Shown here: positions 1-6,528 of the stretch, in pieces
Numbering within the stretch: the first letter of the stretch is position 1
Layout of the letters: every line of letters begins with the position of its first letter
Virus record (IMG/VR): IMGVR_UViG_3300027963_000312
Location: 1-25,437 of that record
DNA: 25,437 bases
Direction: 5' to 3' (one strand)
Source: a virus
Notes under the pieces: generated by a model
Database searches by the model: none
The model's input: only the letters and a program-made list of their open reading frames with translations
What the model was told of the DNA's origin: nothing
Translations under genes and position numbers: made by a program

Positions 1-8
1 AACACATC

Positions 9-1190
9 ATGAAAGAATATATTGACCGTCAGGTTGAGATTCGCAATCGTGCATGGGAAGAAGCCAAGTCAATCTTGGACAAAGCCACCGCAGAAAAGCG
101 TGACCTCTCAGCTGAAGAAAACCAAACCTATGAGCGAATCTCAAAGGAACTGGACGAGCGTGCACAGACCATCGCAAAACTTCGTGAAGACGAAGCTCGT
201 GAACTGCGCCTCGATGCAGCAACCCGTGACATCGCCTCACAGGCACGTCCACAAGAATCAGCTGCACCAGTTGCAGATGATGCTTCGTTCCTCCGTTCAC
301 TTGTTATGGGCGAAAAGCGTTCACACACATTTGAACGTCGTGACATCACCAAGGGTTCAGCAGGCGCACCTGTACCAACCTCGTTCTACAACCAAGTAAT
401 TGCACAGGCTCGCCTTGTTGCACCGATCTTGCAAGTAGCAACGATTTTGAACACCGCCGGTGGCGAAAACCTTCAAATCCCTTCGCAGTTCAGCTGGTCA
501 ACAGCAACTCTGCCAGGTGAAGGAACCGCAATCAGCGAGTCCGATCCACAGTTCAACTCGTTCGTGACCTTGGGTGCTTACAAGTACTCATTCTTGACAC
601 AGTTGACAACGGAACTCATCGAAGACTCTGGTGTTGACATCCTCGGCTTCTTGGCAGAACAGACTGGTAACGCTCTTGGTTATGCAGTAGGTTCGGCTTT
701 GACAGTCGGTTCAGGAACCAACCAGCCAAAGGGCATCGTCACAGCATCAGCTGTTGGTGGTACCGCAGGCACCGCAACCGCATTCACCGCAGACAACTTG
801 ATTGACTTGCTGTACAGCCTTGATGGCGCAGCACGTAACCTTCCTGGTGTCGGTTGGATGATGAACGGCAAGTCAATTGGTGCAGTTCGCAAGTTGAAGG
901 ACACAGCTGGAAATTATGTATTCCAGCCAGCTCTTTCAATGGAATCACCAGACATGCTTCTTGGCAAGCCAATCTACGAAAACCCTTCAATGGTCGACGT
1001 AGCAACTGGAACCAAGTCAGTTATCGTCGGTCACCTTCCTTCGTACTACGTACGTACGGTTGGTGGAATCAAGTTGGAGCGCAGCGATGACTTCGCATTC
1101 AACACCGGCTTGGTGACTTTCCGCAGCACATACAGGGTTGACGCAAATCTTCCACAAGTTAGCCACATTAAGCACCTCCTACAACCATAA
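9..1190 (+). CDS. Major capsid protein, HK97 fold
   Basis: This 393-residue protein is the major capsid subunit. Residues 1-80 are charged and helical, as in the scaffold-like delta domain that HK97-type capsid proteins carry at the N-terminus and usually lose to the head protease. The body has family-typical features: a segment around residues 120-150 leading to a proline-containing strand (LQIPSQ), an alpha-rich region with NALGYAVGSALTVGSG followed by NQPKGIV, and a C-terminal VDANLPQVSHIKHL strand. The length is normal for the family. Codon choice is A/C-rich at third positions, unlike the G/T-rich structural genes downstream, which may reflect very high expression. Only 8 bases of upstream sequence are visible, without a clear ribosome site. 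A terminator follows directly. The protease and portal genes expected upstream are outside the window. Confidence 0.95.
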   Translation: MKEYIDRQVEIRNRAWEEAKSILDKATAEKRDLSAEENQTYERISKELDERAQTIAKLREDEARELRLDAATRDIASQARPQESAAPVADDASFLRSLVMGEKRSHTFERRDITKGSAGAPVPTSFYNQVIAQARLVAPILQVATILNTAGGENLQIPSQFSWSTATLPGEGTAISESDPQFNSFVTLGAYKYSFLTQLTTELIEDSGVDILGFLAEQTGNALGYAVGSALTVGSGTNQPKGIVTASAVGGTAGTATAFTADNLIDLLYSLDGAARNLPGVGWMMNGKSIGAVRKLKDTAGNYVFQPALSMESPDMLLGKPIYENPSMVDVATGTKSVIVGHLPSYYVRTVGGIKLERSDDFAFNTGLVTFRSTYRVDANLPQVSHIKHLLQP

Positions 1191-1205
1191 GTTGAAGGTA
1201 GTGCA

Positions 1206-1223
1206 ACCGATAGCAATATCGGT
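1206..1223 (+). other. Small RNA hairpin with GCAA tetraloop after the capsid gene
   Basis: A perfect 7-bp stem (ACCGATA with TATCGGT) closes a GCAA loop of the very stable GNRA type. It lies 16 bases after the capsid stop codon and 8 bases before the terminator stem. It could protect the 3' end of the capsid mRNA from exonucleases; that role is inferred. Confidence 0.55.
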
Positions 1224-1231
1224 GTAAGTTT

Positions 1232-1276
1232 GAGGGTAGGTCGAACACGCAGGGCGACCTACCCTCATTTCTTTTT
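1232..1276 (+). terminator. Rho-independent terminator after the capsid gene
   Basis: A perfect 12-bp stem (GAGGGTAGGTCG at 1232-1243 with CGACCTACCCTC at 1255-1266) encloses an 11-base loop and is followed by ATTTCTTTTT. This is a textbook intrinsic terminator. It would end a capsid transcript before the glycosyltransferase genes, so those genes either depend on read-through or on another promoter, which fits the need for far more capsid protein than enzyme. Confidence 0.88.
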
Positions 1277-1305
1277 ATACCCTGCGACCTGCGAAGGAGA
1301 GAACG

Positions 1306-2613
1306 GTGGGAAATGCTCGTAATCGTCAAGAACACAATGGTCGAGTTACCAGACCTAGAAGCGGAGATATTGCTCCGAAGGGGAATAGCGCACTTGCCAG
1401 AGCGGGCAGATTTGCCGATCCCGACACGCTACGAATCCTCTGGTATTCCAACGCACCATTCGCACCAACCGGTTACGGCACCCAAACAGCGCAAGTCGTC
1501 CAAAGGCTCATCAAAAAACACGAAGTAGCAATCCATGCGATGTATGGCATTGAGGGTATGGCTTCTATTTGGAATGGGATAAAACTTTATCCACGAGGGA
1601 TGTCAGCGTATTCAGATGATGTGCTTGTTGCGCATTGGATGGATTGGGCTAATGGCAATCGTGACATTCCAGCGATGTTGATGACGTTGTTTGATGTGTG
1701 GGTGTTGAAGTCACCATCGTTGGATCAGGTAGCGAATATCGCTTCTTGGGTTCCGATTGATCATGCGCCTTGCCCGCCTGAAGTGATTGCTTGGTGCAAG
1801 CGTCCTAATGTGAAACCGATTGCGATGTCTAAGTTTGGTTTGCAAATGTTGCAGAACGCTGGTGTTGATGCGATGTATGCGCCTCATGCGTTTGAAAAAG
1901 TTTTTGCTCCGACACCGAAGTTGGCTAATAGTCGTGGTGAGATGACAGGTCGTCAGCTGATGGAGGTTGATGAGGACAGGTTTGTTGTGATGATGAATGC
2001 TGCGAACAAAGGTCAGAATCCTTCACGCAAATCTTTTGCTGAGAACATTCTGGCGTTCGCTATCTTCGCTCAAGACCGTCCTGATGCTTTGCTGTATTTG
2101 CATACTGAACGTGATGGTGCGATGGGTGGAATCAACTTGGCTCACCTTCTTGATGCGTGTGGTGTGAAGCCTGAGCAGTACAAGATTGTTGACCCTTACG
2201 CTTATCGGACTGGTTTCCCTCAGCAGGCGTTGGCTGCGCTGTACACCGCTTCAGATGTGTTGTTGGCTTGCTCGATGGGTGAAGGTTTCGGTATTCCTGT
2301 TATCGAGGCGCAGGCTTGCGGTACGAGGGTCATCGTTTCTGATTACACGGCTCAGCCTGAGTTGGTTGGGGCTGGGTGGGCTGTGGACATTCAGCCGTTC
2401 TGGGATAGCCATCAACGGTCATGGTTCTGCACCCCTCAGGTACCGTCCATCGTGGATGCCCTGATACAGGCCTACGAGGCTCCTAGAGGCGTGTGCCAGG
2501 AGGCTGTGGACTTTGCAAGCCAATATGACGCTGATGCCGTATTTGAGAGCCATTGGAAGCCAATCATGAAGGAGTTGTCGGAATGGTGCCAGTCATCATC
2601 ATCCCCGTCCTAA
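1306..2613 (+). CDS. GT-B glycosyltransferase, GT4-like
   Basis: This 435-residue protein probably transfers a sugar from a nucleotide-sugar donor. The first strand of the N-terminal Rossmann domain is LRILWYSNAPFAPTGYG at about residues 42-58, with the glycine-rich acceptor loop usual in GT-B enzymes. The C-terminal half has the retaining GT4 signature: GEGFGIPVIEAQACG, giving an E-x7-E pair at Glu326 and Glu334, then a VSDYTAQPELVG donor-binding segment. The start chosen is GTG at 1306, six bases after AGGAG; no other ordinary start exists in this frame before the first Rossmann strand. The resulting 41 N-terminal residues are Arg/Asn/Gly-rich and poorly convincing, and a second frame overlaps them (see the 1313 entry). 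It lies between capsid and connector genes, so the acceptor may be the virion or a host surface glycan; the substrate is unknown. Confidence 0.85.
   Translation: MGNARNRQEHNGRVTRPRSGDIAPKGNSALARAGRFADPDTLRILWYSNAPFAPTGYGTQTAQVVQRLIKKHEVAIHAMYGIEGMASIWNGIKLYPRGMSAYSDDVLVAHWMDWANGNRDIPAMLMTLFDVWVLKSPSLDQVANIASWVPIDHAPCPPEVIAWCKRPNVKPIAMSKFGLQMLQNAGVDAMYAPHAFEKVFAPTPKLANSRGEMTGRQLMEVDEDRFVVMMNAANKGQNPSRKSFAENILAFAIFAQDRPDALLYLHTERDGAMGGINLAHLLDACGVKPEQYKIVDPYAYRTGFPQQALAALYTASDVLLACSMGEGFGIPVIEAQACGTRVIVSDYTAQPELVGAGWAVDIQPFWDSHQRSWFCTPQVPSIVDALIQAYEAPRGVCQEAVDFASQYDADAVFESHWKPIMKELSEWCQSSSSPS
1313..1528 (+). CDS. Possible small protein overlapping the glycosyltransferase start
   Basis: A 71-residue frame begins with ATG seven bases inside the GTG-started glycosyltransferase gene and ends 216 bases later. 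Its first 35 residues (starting MLVIVKNTMVELPDLEAEIL and continuing with LLRRGIAHL) form a plausible strand plus helix. They resemble the short 'LPxxxAxxLIxRGxA' type proteins often found directly after capsid genes in tailed phages. The last 35 residues are low-complexity Ser/Lys/Pro and look like a shadow of the other frame. Both frames could use the same AGGAG, which is spaced better for the GTG. No canonical -1 slippery heptamer was found that would join the frames. It could be a genuine overlapping gene, the remnant of a small head gene disrupted by the enzyme gene, or chance. Confidence 0.35.
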   Translation: MLVIVKNTMVELPDLEAEILLRRGIAHLPERADLPIPTRYESSGIPTHHSHQPVTAPKQRKSSKGSSKNTK

Positions 2614-3248
2614 ACAGGTATGACCTGCTTGACAGGTGCCTTCGGTCGATTGACTATCCGGTTGAAACTCTCATCATCATTGACAATGGTGGACAGTCCA
2701 CGTTGCATGATTGGCCTTGGGTCATTGACCGTCGAATGGTCAAGAACTATCACGTCTGGTCTATGCCCACCAATCTTGGTGTTGCTCCATCATGGAACAT
2801 CGGTATCAAAGCAACACCTCACGCTGACGGTTGGATCATTCTGAACTCTGATGCGTTCTTTGAGCCAGGTCAGTTAGAAGTTTTTTACAACGACTGCAAG
2901 CCTGATTCGGTGACATTGACTGAAGCTCAACCTGGTTGGTGTTGTGCATGGATTGGTTCTGAGGTTGTTGCCAAAGTTGGGTTGTTTTCGGAATGTTATG
3001 TTCCCGCCTACTTTGAGGACAACGATTTTCAGGAACGGGCTAAACGCCTAAATGTCGAGTTCTGGACTTCTGACGCTGGGGTCATTCATGACAACTCTTC
3101 TACTCTTTTATCTGCACCAGAACTACAGGAAAAGAATGCGAAAAGTTTTGCTGCCAATGGTGCGCTTCATGCGATGCGATGGCAGTCAGGTTTACCTGAT
3201 GCAGGTCATTGGGATTTAACACGACGAAGGGAATTGGGATGGGACTAG
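2583..3248 (+). CDS. GT-A glycosyltransferase, GT2-like
   Basis: This 221-residue protein has the layout of a family 2 (GT-A) glycosyltransferase. It opens with MVPVIIIPVLNRYDLLDRCL, the usual 'I-P-x-x-N-R' first strand and helix, then the strand TLIIIDNGG. It has NLGVAPSWNIGI at 64-75 and an N-S-D metal-binding motif at 88-90, where the family has DxD. Near the C-terminus are YFEDNDFQERAKRLN, typical of the catalytic ED region, and a final H-D-N-S-S. I chose ATG 2583 because AAGGAG lies eight bases upstream; an ATG at 2553 has no ribosome site. It overlaps the preceding glycosyltransferase by 31 bases and is surely co-translated with it. Donor and acceptor sugars cannot be read from the sequence. 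Confidence 0.82.
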   Translation: MVPVIIIPVLNRYDLLDRCLRSIDYPVETLIIIDNGGQSTLHDWPWVIDRRMVKNYHVWSMPTNLGVAPSWNIGIKATPHADGWIILNSDAFFEPGQLEVFYNDCKPDSVTLTEAQPGWCCAWIGSEVVAKVGLFSECYVPAYFEDNDFQERAKRLNVEFWTSDAGVIHDNSSTLLSAPELQEKNAKSFAANGALHAMRWQSGLPDAGHWDLTRRRELGWD

Positions 3249-3886
3249 AGGACTACAACCTTCTTCACGAAGGAGAAACAATTTATGTCATCGGGTCAGG
3301 TGCGACCTTAGATTATCTGTCACCTGATTTCTTTGATGACAAACTCAGCATCACGGTCAATTTCTCTGGGTCAGTTTTTGGGATGAAAAACTATTACTGC
3401 TTCAGTCATTATCACGGCGACGCAGTTCATGAGGCTCGACTTGATGAGTCAATCGCAGTCTTTACCCCGTTACGTGAACATGGAACCGATGCAGAGTTTC
3501 AAGGCTTCATGCCAAAGATCGTGACGTTCCATACCCGCACCGGCAGACCAGGTGTGTCGTTCAACCCGCATGACAAGGATTGGCCTGTTGAGTATGACCA
3601 GTTGGTTATCGGGTCTTCAGGGATTCATGGGGCGATGCACTTGGCTGCATACATGGGGGCGAAGTTCATTGTGTTGGTTGGGGCTGACTGCGGTTCGCTG
3701 GGTGGCAAGGACAGGGTTGATGGTTATGTAACTGGCGATACTCATTGGGCTTTATATGAGCAACACCTTCGAGCGATGAAGCAACGGTTGTGGGATGTGT
3801 ATTCCTGTCAGGTGTATTCGTTGAACCCGTTTGTGAACTATTCCCTTGAGGGTGTGAAGTATCGTGGTGCTGCGTCAATCAACTAG
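3239..3886 (+). CDS. DUF115-like / GT42-like putative sugar enzyme
   Basis: This 215-residue protein begins with a nucleotide-binding type loop, IYVIGSGATLDYL (residues 15-27), followed by a strand SITVNFSG. The pattern resembles the GxGxSL ... VN start of DUF115 (MptE-like, motility accessory factor) proteins and GT42 sialyltransferases. A second conserved-looking block is FIVLVGADCGSLGGKD, followed by TGDTHW. The likely role is transfer of an unusual sugar or pterin-like group, but the match is from memory and weak. ATG 3239 is preferred over TTG 3209 because GAAGGGA lies just upstream and it gives a 10-base overlap with the previous gene. It is the third member of the sugar cassette between capsid and connector. 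Confidence 0.5.
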   Translation: MGLEDYNLLHEGETIYVIGSGATLDYLSPDFFDDKLSITVNFSGSVFGMKNYYCFSHYHGDAVHEARLDESIAVFTPLREHGTDAEFQGFMPKIVTFHTRTGRPGVSFNPHDKDWPVEYDQLVIGSSGIHGAMHLAAYMGAKFIVLVGADCGSLGGKDRVDGYVTGDTHWALYEQHLRAMKQRLWDVYSCQVYSLNPFVNYSLEGVKYRGAASIN

Positions 3887-3898
3887 AATCGGAACACC

Positions 3899-4522
3899 AT
3901 GACCATCACGAACGGTTACGCCACACGCAATCAAGTTAAAGCTGCTTTGCGTATCGGCACAGCTGACACCATTGACGACGACCTGATTGATAACTGTGTT
4001 GGTGCAGCGTCACGCCTCATTGATGGTTATTGCAATCGTCGCTTCTGGTCTGCTGGAACAGCGACCCGTGTCTATCAGGCAGAAGATTCCTTCTACTGTT
4101 CCATTGATGATATTGCTGGAACGGCTATCACGTTGAGAACTTCATCGTTTGCTGATGGCAACTTTGATGTGACATGGACTGCAACTGATTACCAGTTGGA
4201 ACCGTTGAACGGAAACCTTGATGGGTTGACGTGGAGTTACGACAAGATTCGTGCTGTTGGCGATTATCTGTTCCCAACGGTGAACGCTAACTATGGTGAG
4301 CAGGCTTTGGTTCAGGTTACTGCTGTTTTCGGTTGGCCTGCAATCCCTGAGCCAGTAACTCAGGCAACGATCATTCAGGCTTCACGCATCTTCAAACGCT
4401 ACGACTCGCCACTTGGGGTGGCTGGGTTTGGTGACTTGGGTGCGATTCGTGTATCTCGATACCTTGACCCTGATATGGCTCAGTTGGTTGAACCGTATCG
4501 TCGTATGCGGATTTACGCATGA
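3899..4522 (+). CDS. Head-tail connector, HK97 gp6-like
   Basis: This 207-residue protein is the likely adaptor ring under the portal. Residues 6-50 give the short helix pair usual in the gp6/YqbG connector fold, including a DDDLIDNCVGAASRLIDGYC stretch. A beta-rich insertion follows, then a C-terminal helix region (QATIIQASRIFKRYDSPLGV) with a tyrosine/arginine-rich end. It is longer than many gp6-type proteins (about 100-160), mainly through the central beta part. There is no Shine-Dalgarno sequence; instead TAGAAT lies 9 bases before the ATG, so a leaderless or short-leader transcript is possible. The next gene starts at an ATGA overlap. Confidence 0.72.
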   Translation: MTITNGYATRNQVKAALRIGTADTIDDDLIDNCVGAASRLIDGYCNRRFWSAGTATRVYQAEDSFYCSIDDIAGTAITLRTSSFADGNFDVTWTATDYQLEPLNGNLDGLTWSYDKIRAVGDYLFPTVNANYGEQALVQVTAVFGWPAIPEPVTQATIIQASRIFKRYDSPLGVAGFGDLGAIRVSRYLDPDMAQLVEPYRRMRIYA

Positions 4523-4926
4523 GTTACTCAGTCACCGACATCAAGACTGGTCTCGCTAACGCTTTAGCAACTGTTCCAGGTTTGCGGGCTTACGCCCAGC
4601 AACCGGACAATATCAATGCTCCGTTCGCTTGGCCTATGTTGGATTCAATCACCTACAACGGGGCGATGCGTGGTGGGTTGGTGACCCATATTTTCGTGGT
4701 GTCTGTGGTTGTGGGTAGGTCTGCGGAACGTACAGCTCAGACTGCATTGGATGGGTTTCTGTCTTATGAGGGTACGACTTCGGTTCGTGCAGCGTTAGAG
4801 GCTGACAGGTCTTTGGGTGGGGTCGTATCAAATCTGTTGGTTGAGTCTGCCTCGAATATCTCCACGATGGATGGGAACGATGCGACTTACCTGATGGTTG
4901 ACTTCCGTGTGGTGGTGTACGCTTAG
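4519..4926 (+). CDS. Putative tail terminator / neck protein
   Basis: This 135-residue alpha/beta protein follows the connector through an ATGA overlap and immediately precedes the tail tube gene, the usual place for tail terminator (lambda gpU/HK97 gp10 region) proteins. It starts with a helix (IKTGLANALATVPGLRAY), has several strands (VTHIFVVSVVVGR, DATYLMVDFRVVVYA) and a central region with helices, matching the size and order of secondary structure in tail terminator proteins. No catalytic motif is visible. The assignment is based mainly on position and fold pattern. It could instead be a head-closure protein, since no separate one is seen. Confidence 0.55.
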   Translation: MSYSVTDIKTGLANALATVPGLRAYAQQPDNINAPFAWPMLDSITYNGAMRGGLVTHIFVVSVVVGRSAERTAQTALDGFLSYEGTTSVRAALEADRSLGGVVSNLLVESASNISTMDGNDATYLMVDFRVVVYA

Positions 4927-4930
4927 TCTG

Positions 4931-4960
4931 TTGATTCGTCGTCCTGCTGGCGTGTATAGT
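4931..4960 (+). promoter_or_regulatory. Candidate promoter for the tail tube gene
   Basis: TTGATT (4931-4936) and TATAGT (4955-4960) are 18 bases apart, a good match to housekeeping -35 and -10 elements. Transcription would begin near 4967, giving a leader of about 38 bases that contains GGCAGGAG before ATG 5005. The site lies in one of the few real gaps of the structural region and in front of the second most abundant virion protein. Confidence 0.5.
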
Positions 4961-5004
4961 TTCATTAGTTAATCTTCGAGTGCCGTGAGGCAGGAGTATC
5001 AAAT

Positions 5005-5430
5005 ATGGCAAAGCAAGTTCTCACAAACGTAGCGGTCACCTTCGGCACGGCGAACACCGACATCACTTCGTATGTCGCATCAGTAACGCTGAACCTGTCA
5101 AAGGCTGAAGTAGCTACAACAAGTTTCGGTTCGTCTGGTGCAGTAACTCGTGTTGCTGGTCTTGCAGACAACTCCATCACTCTTGAGTTGCATCAGGATT
5201 ACCCAACCATCGAGAAGTTGTTCTACGATGCTTGGAATGCAGGTACTGCTGTACCAATGACAGTCAAGCCAAACGGTACTGGCGCTGCTTCTTCTAGCAA
5301 TCCATCGTATGCGTTTCAGGCTCTCCCGTTAACTTGGACTCCAATTTCTGGGGCGGTGGGTGACCTAGCCACAGCCTCTATCACGTACCCAATTGACGGT
5401 GCAGTAACTAAGACTGGTACTGGCGCATAA
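5005..5430 (+). CDS. Major tail tube protein
   Basis: This 141-residue, beta-strand-rich protein is the likely tail tube subunit. It lies directly before the tail chaperone pair and has the expected size. It has a DITSYVASVTLNLSKAEV strand pair, a helix DYPTIEKLFYDAWNAG at about 72-87, and a C-terminal Gly/Thr-rich segment with ASITYPIDGAV, in line with the tube proteins of many siphophages. Ala, Thr, Ser and Val dominate. GGCAGGAG lies 12 bases before the ATG, and a promoter candidate lies upstream. No C-terminal Ig-like decoration domain is present. Confidence 0.8.
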   Translation: MAKQVLTNVAVTFGTANTDITSYVASVTLNLSKAEVATTSFGSSGAVTRVAGLADNSITLELHQDYPTIEKLFYDAWNAGTAVPMTVKPNGTGAASSSNPSYAFQALPLTWTPISGAVGDLATASITYPIDGAVTKTGTGA

Positions 5431-5450
5431 CTTTTCTTTAACAACCCTTA

Positions 5451-5462
5451 CCTGCGGAGGTA
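5451..5462 (+). promoter_or_regulatory. Hairpin that would hide the chaperone ribosome site
   Basis: TACCT and AGGTA flank GCGG, so the GGAGG ribosome site of the chaperone gene falls inside a small 5-bp hairpin ending five bases before the ATG. Such folding would reduce chaperone translation relative to the abundant tube protein just upstream. The stem is short, so the effect would be mild. Confidence 0.35.
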
Positions 5463-5466
5463 GATA

Positions 5467-5757
5467 ATGAAGATAGCCCTTGAAGTTACATCGGCATTGG
5501 ATCAGAAGACTCGCACAGTTATTGCTGCGTTTCCTGATTTCATCGCTTTTGAAAACAAGTTCAATCGAAGCGTCGCAAAGTTTGAAGCAGAACTAACGCT
5601 TACAGACTTGGCTTATATTGGTTGGCATTCTGAGCACCGCCAAAAGAAAACTGGTTTAGATTTTGATTCGTGGATTAACGACATTGAGTCATTAGCGATT
5701 GGTGATGCTGATCAAGCTGTGATCGTCCCTTTGGAGACCAGTCAGCCCATTGGATGA
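5467..5757 (+). CDS. Tail assembly chaperone, short form (gpG-like)
   Basis: This 96-residue protein is the unshifted product of the chaperone locus between tail tube and tape measure genes. Siphophages use a short and a frameshifted long chaperone to coat the tape measure during tail assembly. The sequence is alpha/beta with charged helices (AFPDFIAFENKFNRSVAKFE, then LAYIGWHSEHRQKKTG), like the G-type proteins of actinophages. GGAGG lies upstream but is partly sequestered. Its stop overlaps an ATG (ATGA at 5754-5757). The slippery heptamer near the 3' end indicates that a fraction of ribosomes bypass this stop. Confidence 0.75.
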   Translation: MKIALEVTSALDQKTRTVIAAFPDFIAFENKFNRSVAKFEAELTLTDLAYIGWHSEHRQKKTGLDFDSWINDIESLAIGDADQAVIVPLETSQPIG

Positions 5758-5876
5758 TTGCATACCTATCTGTTGAGACAGGTATCGCACCATCGGTGTT
5801 GCTGGCAGAAACTCCTCGAATGCTATTTACAATGCTTGCTTATTTGCGTTGGAGAGCAATTCATCTGAACAAGTAG
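5467..5876 (+). CDS. Tail assembly chaperone, -1 frameshifted long form (gpG-T-like)
   Basis: A -1 shift on CCCTTTG joins the first 89 residues of the short chaperone to 47 further residues read from 5733, giving about 136 residues. The added tail ends with MIAYLSVETGIAPSVLLAET, then PRMLFTMLAYLRWRAIHLNK, the kind of hydrophobic and basic segment that binds the tape measure in T-type extensions. The frame is open through the whole join. The same 40-residue tail also has an ATG of its own at 5754 overlapping the first stop, so coupled re-initiation is an alternative that would give a separate small protein at 5754-5876. Confidence 0.72.
5727..5733 (+). promoter_or_regulatory. Slippery heptamer for -1 frameshift
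   Basis: The bases C CCT TTG sit in the zero frame exactly as X XXY YYZ (CCC, TTT, G), 22 bases before the short-form stop codon. An ATACCT/AGGTAT hairpin begins about 28 bases downstream. Position, phase and the open -1 frame all agree with the conserved chaperone frameshift of siphophages. CCCTTTG is a less common heptamer than lambda GGGAAAG. Confidence 0.68.
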
Positions 5877-5885
5877 TCTGTTGAT

Positions 5886-6488
5886 ATGGCGCAAGCATTC
5901 GGCAGAGCAGGAGAAGTTTCAATTACTGGTGGCAACGATGCCATTGAAATTGTTGGTATCAATAAGTTTCTCCGTGATGCTTCTAGAGCGAATCAAAAGT
6001 TTGACGCTGAAGCTCGTATTGCTGCTGGAAAAGTTGCAGAAAACCTTTTAGCCAAGACTCAAACTGAGGCTGGTTCGGTGACTCGTAATCGCCAAGCTAC
6101 CGAGGTGATGAAAGGGATGAAGGTTGGCAAAGATCGAATCCCTAAACTTTATTTAGCAAGCAAATCTAGTTTTGTTTCAAAGTCCAATCCGAACAGGAAT
6201 CGTAAGCGTAAGGTGACCAGAGGTGATGTGTTCTTTGGTGCAGAGTTCGGTGGTGGCAAGTTCGGCAAGGGGGCGAAGACCTCTGCTGGCGGAAGGTCGG
6301 TAAATAAAAAGGGTGAGTCCCGTGATGGGTATCGCAAAGGTGGCGGGTACACCAGCCAGTTTCTTCGCCATCGTGGCAGGGCAGGATATTTCTTTTGGCC
6401 TACTGTCCGTAAAGAAAAAGAGAATATAGCCAGAGAATATCTGGACGCTATTGAGAAGGTGTTGAAGACCCTTGACGATAATGCTTGA
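5886..6488 (+). CDS. Putative HK97 gp10-like neck/minor tail protein
   Basis: This 200-residue, strongly basic protein starts with a helical, charged region (VGINKFLRDASRANQKFDAE) that is typical of the gp10-like family. It passes through a Gly/Lys/Arg-rich middle and ends with FLRHRGRAGYFFWPTVRKEK followed by a long amphipathic helix. The FFWPTV block before a terminal helix is common in such head-tail joining proteins. Its location after the chaperones instead of before the tube gene is unusual for that family. No ribosome site is visible before ATG 5886. The last codons (GAT AAT GCT TGA) overlap the -35 part of the promoter of the next gene. Confidence 0.5.
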   Translation: MAQAFGRAGEVSITGGNDAIEIVGINKFLRDASRANQKFDAEARIAAGKVAENLLAKTQTEAGSVTRNRQATEVMKGMKVGKDRIPKLYLASKSSFVSKSNPNRNRKRKVTRGDVFFGAEFGGGKFGKGAKTSAGGRSVNKKGESRDGYRKGGGYTSQFLRHRGRAGYFFWPTVRKEKENIAREYLDAIEKVLKTLDDNA

Positions 6489-6512
6489 CTTGAGCTGAGT
6501 TTCCTGTACCCT
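6485..6512 (+). promoter_or_regulatory. Promoter of the primase-like gene, replication-module type
   Basis: TTGACT (6485-6490), a 16-base spacer and TACCCT (6507-6512) precede GGAGGAGGGG and ATG 6529. The context TAATGCTTGAC ... CCTG-TAC closely copies the promoter at 18982-19009. The -35 lies across the stop codon of the preceding gene. The -10 is weak in its inner bases. Confidence 0.5.
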
Positions 6513-6528
6513 TCTAGGAGGAGGGGTT

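Noticed and set aside
2553-2582. ATG 2553, TTG 3209, ATG 18031 and similar upstream starts
   Set aside because: Each lacks a ribosome site, while an in-frame start a few codons later has one with proper spacing and gives the normal short overlap.
4924-5885. 12-base repeat TAGTCTGTTGAT at 4924-4935 and 5874-5885, both on stop codons
   Set aside because: Repeats of this length are expected several times by chance in 25 kb, and the first copy is part of a promoter candidate while the second is not.
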